Below, one piece after another: positions 7,024 through 7,292 of a stretch of 7,292 nucleotides of DNA; the stretch's first letter is position 1; each line of letters opens with the position of its first letter. The stretch is taken from contig CAMNBW010000073.1 of the NCBI GenBank assembly GCA_946533525.1, positions 1 to 7,292 on the forward strand, read 5' to 3'. Position numbers and translations under genes: made by a program. Source of the DNA: an uncultured Lachnospiraceae bacterium. GTDB lineage: Bacteria; Bacillota; Clostridia; Lachnospirales; Lachnospiraceae. The notes beneath the pieces are model-generated. The model worked only from the letters and a program-made list of their open reading frames with translations. It ran no database searches and was not told where the DNA came from.

Positions 7024-7097
7024 TGCGTGCGACAGGATTCGAACCCACGACCTTCTGGTCCGTAGCCAGACGCTCTATCCAGCTGAGCTACGCACGC
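7024..7097 (-). tRNA. tRNA-Arg (anticodon ACG)
   Basis: A 74-base cloverleaf. The acceptor arms GCGTGCG and CGCACGC pair perfectly, with discriminator A at 7024. The D arm reads GCTCAGCTGGATAGAGC. The anticodon stem TCTGG/CCAGA encloses the loop CTACGGA, giving anticodon ACG. The T arm contains GGTTCGAATCC. The A at position 34 is normally edited to inosine by TadA, so this tRNA would read CGU, CGC and CGA. CCA is not encoded (the discriminator is followed by CTT), so a CCA-adding enzyme is needed. The tRNA stands alone with its own promoter and terminator. Confidence 0.97.
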
Positions 7098-7116
7098 AGC
7101 TTTTAACAGCAGAAAT

Positions 7117-7145
7117 ATATTACACAAACCAAAGATGATTGTCAA
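7117..7145 (-). promoter_or_regulatory. Predicted promoter of tRNA-Arg
   Basis: A perfect TTGACA (plus 7140-7145) and TAATAT (plus 7117-7122) are separated by 17 bases on the minus strand. The start point would be near 7110, about a dozen bases before the mature tRNA 5' end, a leader that RNase P would remove. Confidence 0.8.
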
Positions 7146-7158
7146 GCAGACATTTTTA

Positions 7159-7179
7159 TCAACATCCTAGTCAACATCC
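7159..7179 (-). repeat. Two perfect 9-bp direct repeats upstream of the tRNA promoter
   Basis: GGATGTTGA occurs twice on the minus strand (plus 7171-7179 and 7159-7167), three bases apart. The first copy contains the proposed stop codon of the upstream partial gene. The period is 12 bases, close to but not exactly one helical turn. It may be a small duplication or a binding site; nothing else supports either. Confidence 0.5.
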
Positions 7180-7292
7180 CCGTCCCCGCGTTTCCTGTTT
7201 TATGTAAACTTCGGAGAATGCCGGCTCAAAGCCCGCTGCAAGTGCTGTCTTTTTCGATATTATATGCCCCGGCCTTACGCCGTAAAACGGCA
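7171..7292 (-). CDS. C-terminal end of an unrecognised protein (5' part outside window)
   Basis: A minus-strand frame is open from the right edge for 39 codons and ends in TGA at 7173-7171. The readable end includes GVRPGHIISKKTALAAGFEP and ends in RGRGC. Codon choice (ATA, AGG, CCG, GCG) resembles that of trpE and the kinase, and the other two minus-strand frames are stopped. The gap to the tRNA promoter is about 25 bases, and I see no terminator after it, so transcription may run into the tRNA. I do not recognise the family, and the fragment is too short to assign a function. Chance openness cannot be ruled out. Confidence 0.45.
   Translation of the reverse strand, partial: PFYGVRPGHIISKKTALAAGFEPAFSEVYIKQETRGRGC

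Noticed and set aside
7218..7292. A plus-strand ATG frame open to the right edge.
   Set aside because: The GGAG is only one base from the ATG, and the opposite minus-strand frame fits the local gene direction and codon use better.
1..7292. CRISPR arrays, insertion sequences, origins and phage genes.
   Set aside because: No spaced repeat array, terminal inverted repeats, transposase or integrase sequence is visible; the window is almost filled by the genes listed.

Overview
All genes supported in this window lie on the minus strand, so the biological order runs from right to left: a partial unknown gene (right edge), tRNA-Arg, a giant hybrid sensor kinase, trpE, then trpG running off the left edge. 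Strong AGGAGG-type ribosome binding sites, a sigma-A-type -35/-10 in front of the tRNA, a tRNA without an encoded CCA, frequent ATA and AGG codons and the kinase architecture suggest a Firmicutes bacterium, most likely a Clostridia/Lachnospiraceae-type gut or rumen anaerobe. The taxon is an inference; no marker gene settles it.

Region by region (plus coordinates): 1-632 is trpG, the glutamine amidotransferase subunit of anthranilate synthase, open at the left edge with a repetitive charged tail that may lead into a fused domain. 629-2089 is trpE, the chorismate-binding subunit, overlapping trpG by the four bases ATGA. 2090-2179 is a short gap with a perfect 10-bp inverted repeat. 2180-6877 is a 1565-residue membrane sensor: a six-helix N-terminal module resembling an ECF-transporter S component, an internal signal-peptide-like helix, 14 propeller repeats (probably two seven-bladed propellers), a Y_Y_Y domain, a further membrane helix, then histidine kinase, receiver and Hpt domains. 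6878-7023 holds the kinase promoter and the tRNA terminator. 7024-7097 is tRNA-Arg(ACG), with its promoter at 7117-7145. 7171-7292 is probably the C-terminal end of an unrecognised gene.

How they work together: TrpE and TrpG form anthranilate synthase, the first committed step of tryptophan synthesis. The kinase can run a His-Asp-His phosphorelay inside one chain and would need a separate response regulator, which is not in the window. It has no DNA-binding domain. It sits 90 bases upstream of trpE on the same strand, and I see no convincing separate trpE promoter, T-box or Trp-codon leader peptide in the gap. Co-transcription is therefore possible but unproven. The most notable features are the S-component-like module fused to a propeller-type hybrid kinase and an internal ribosome-binding-site/start at the fusion joint that could yield a shorter form.
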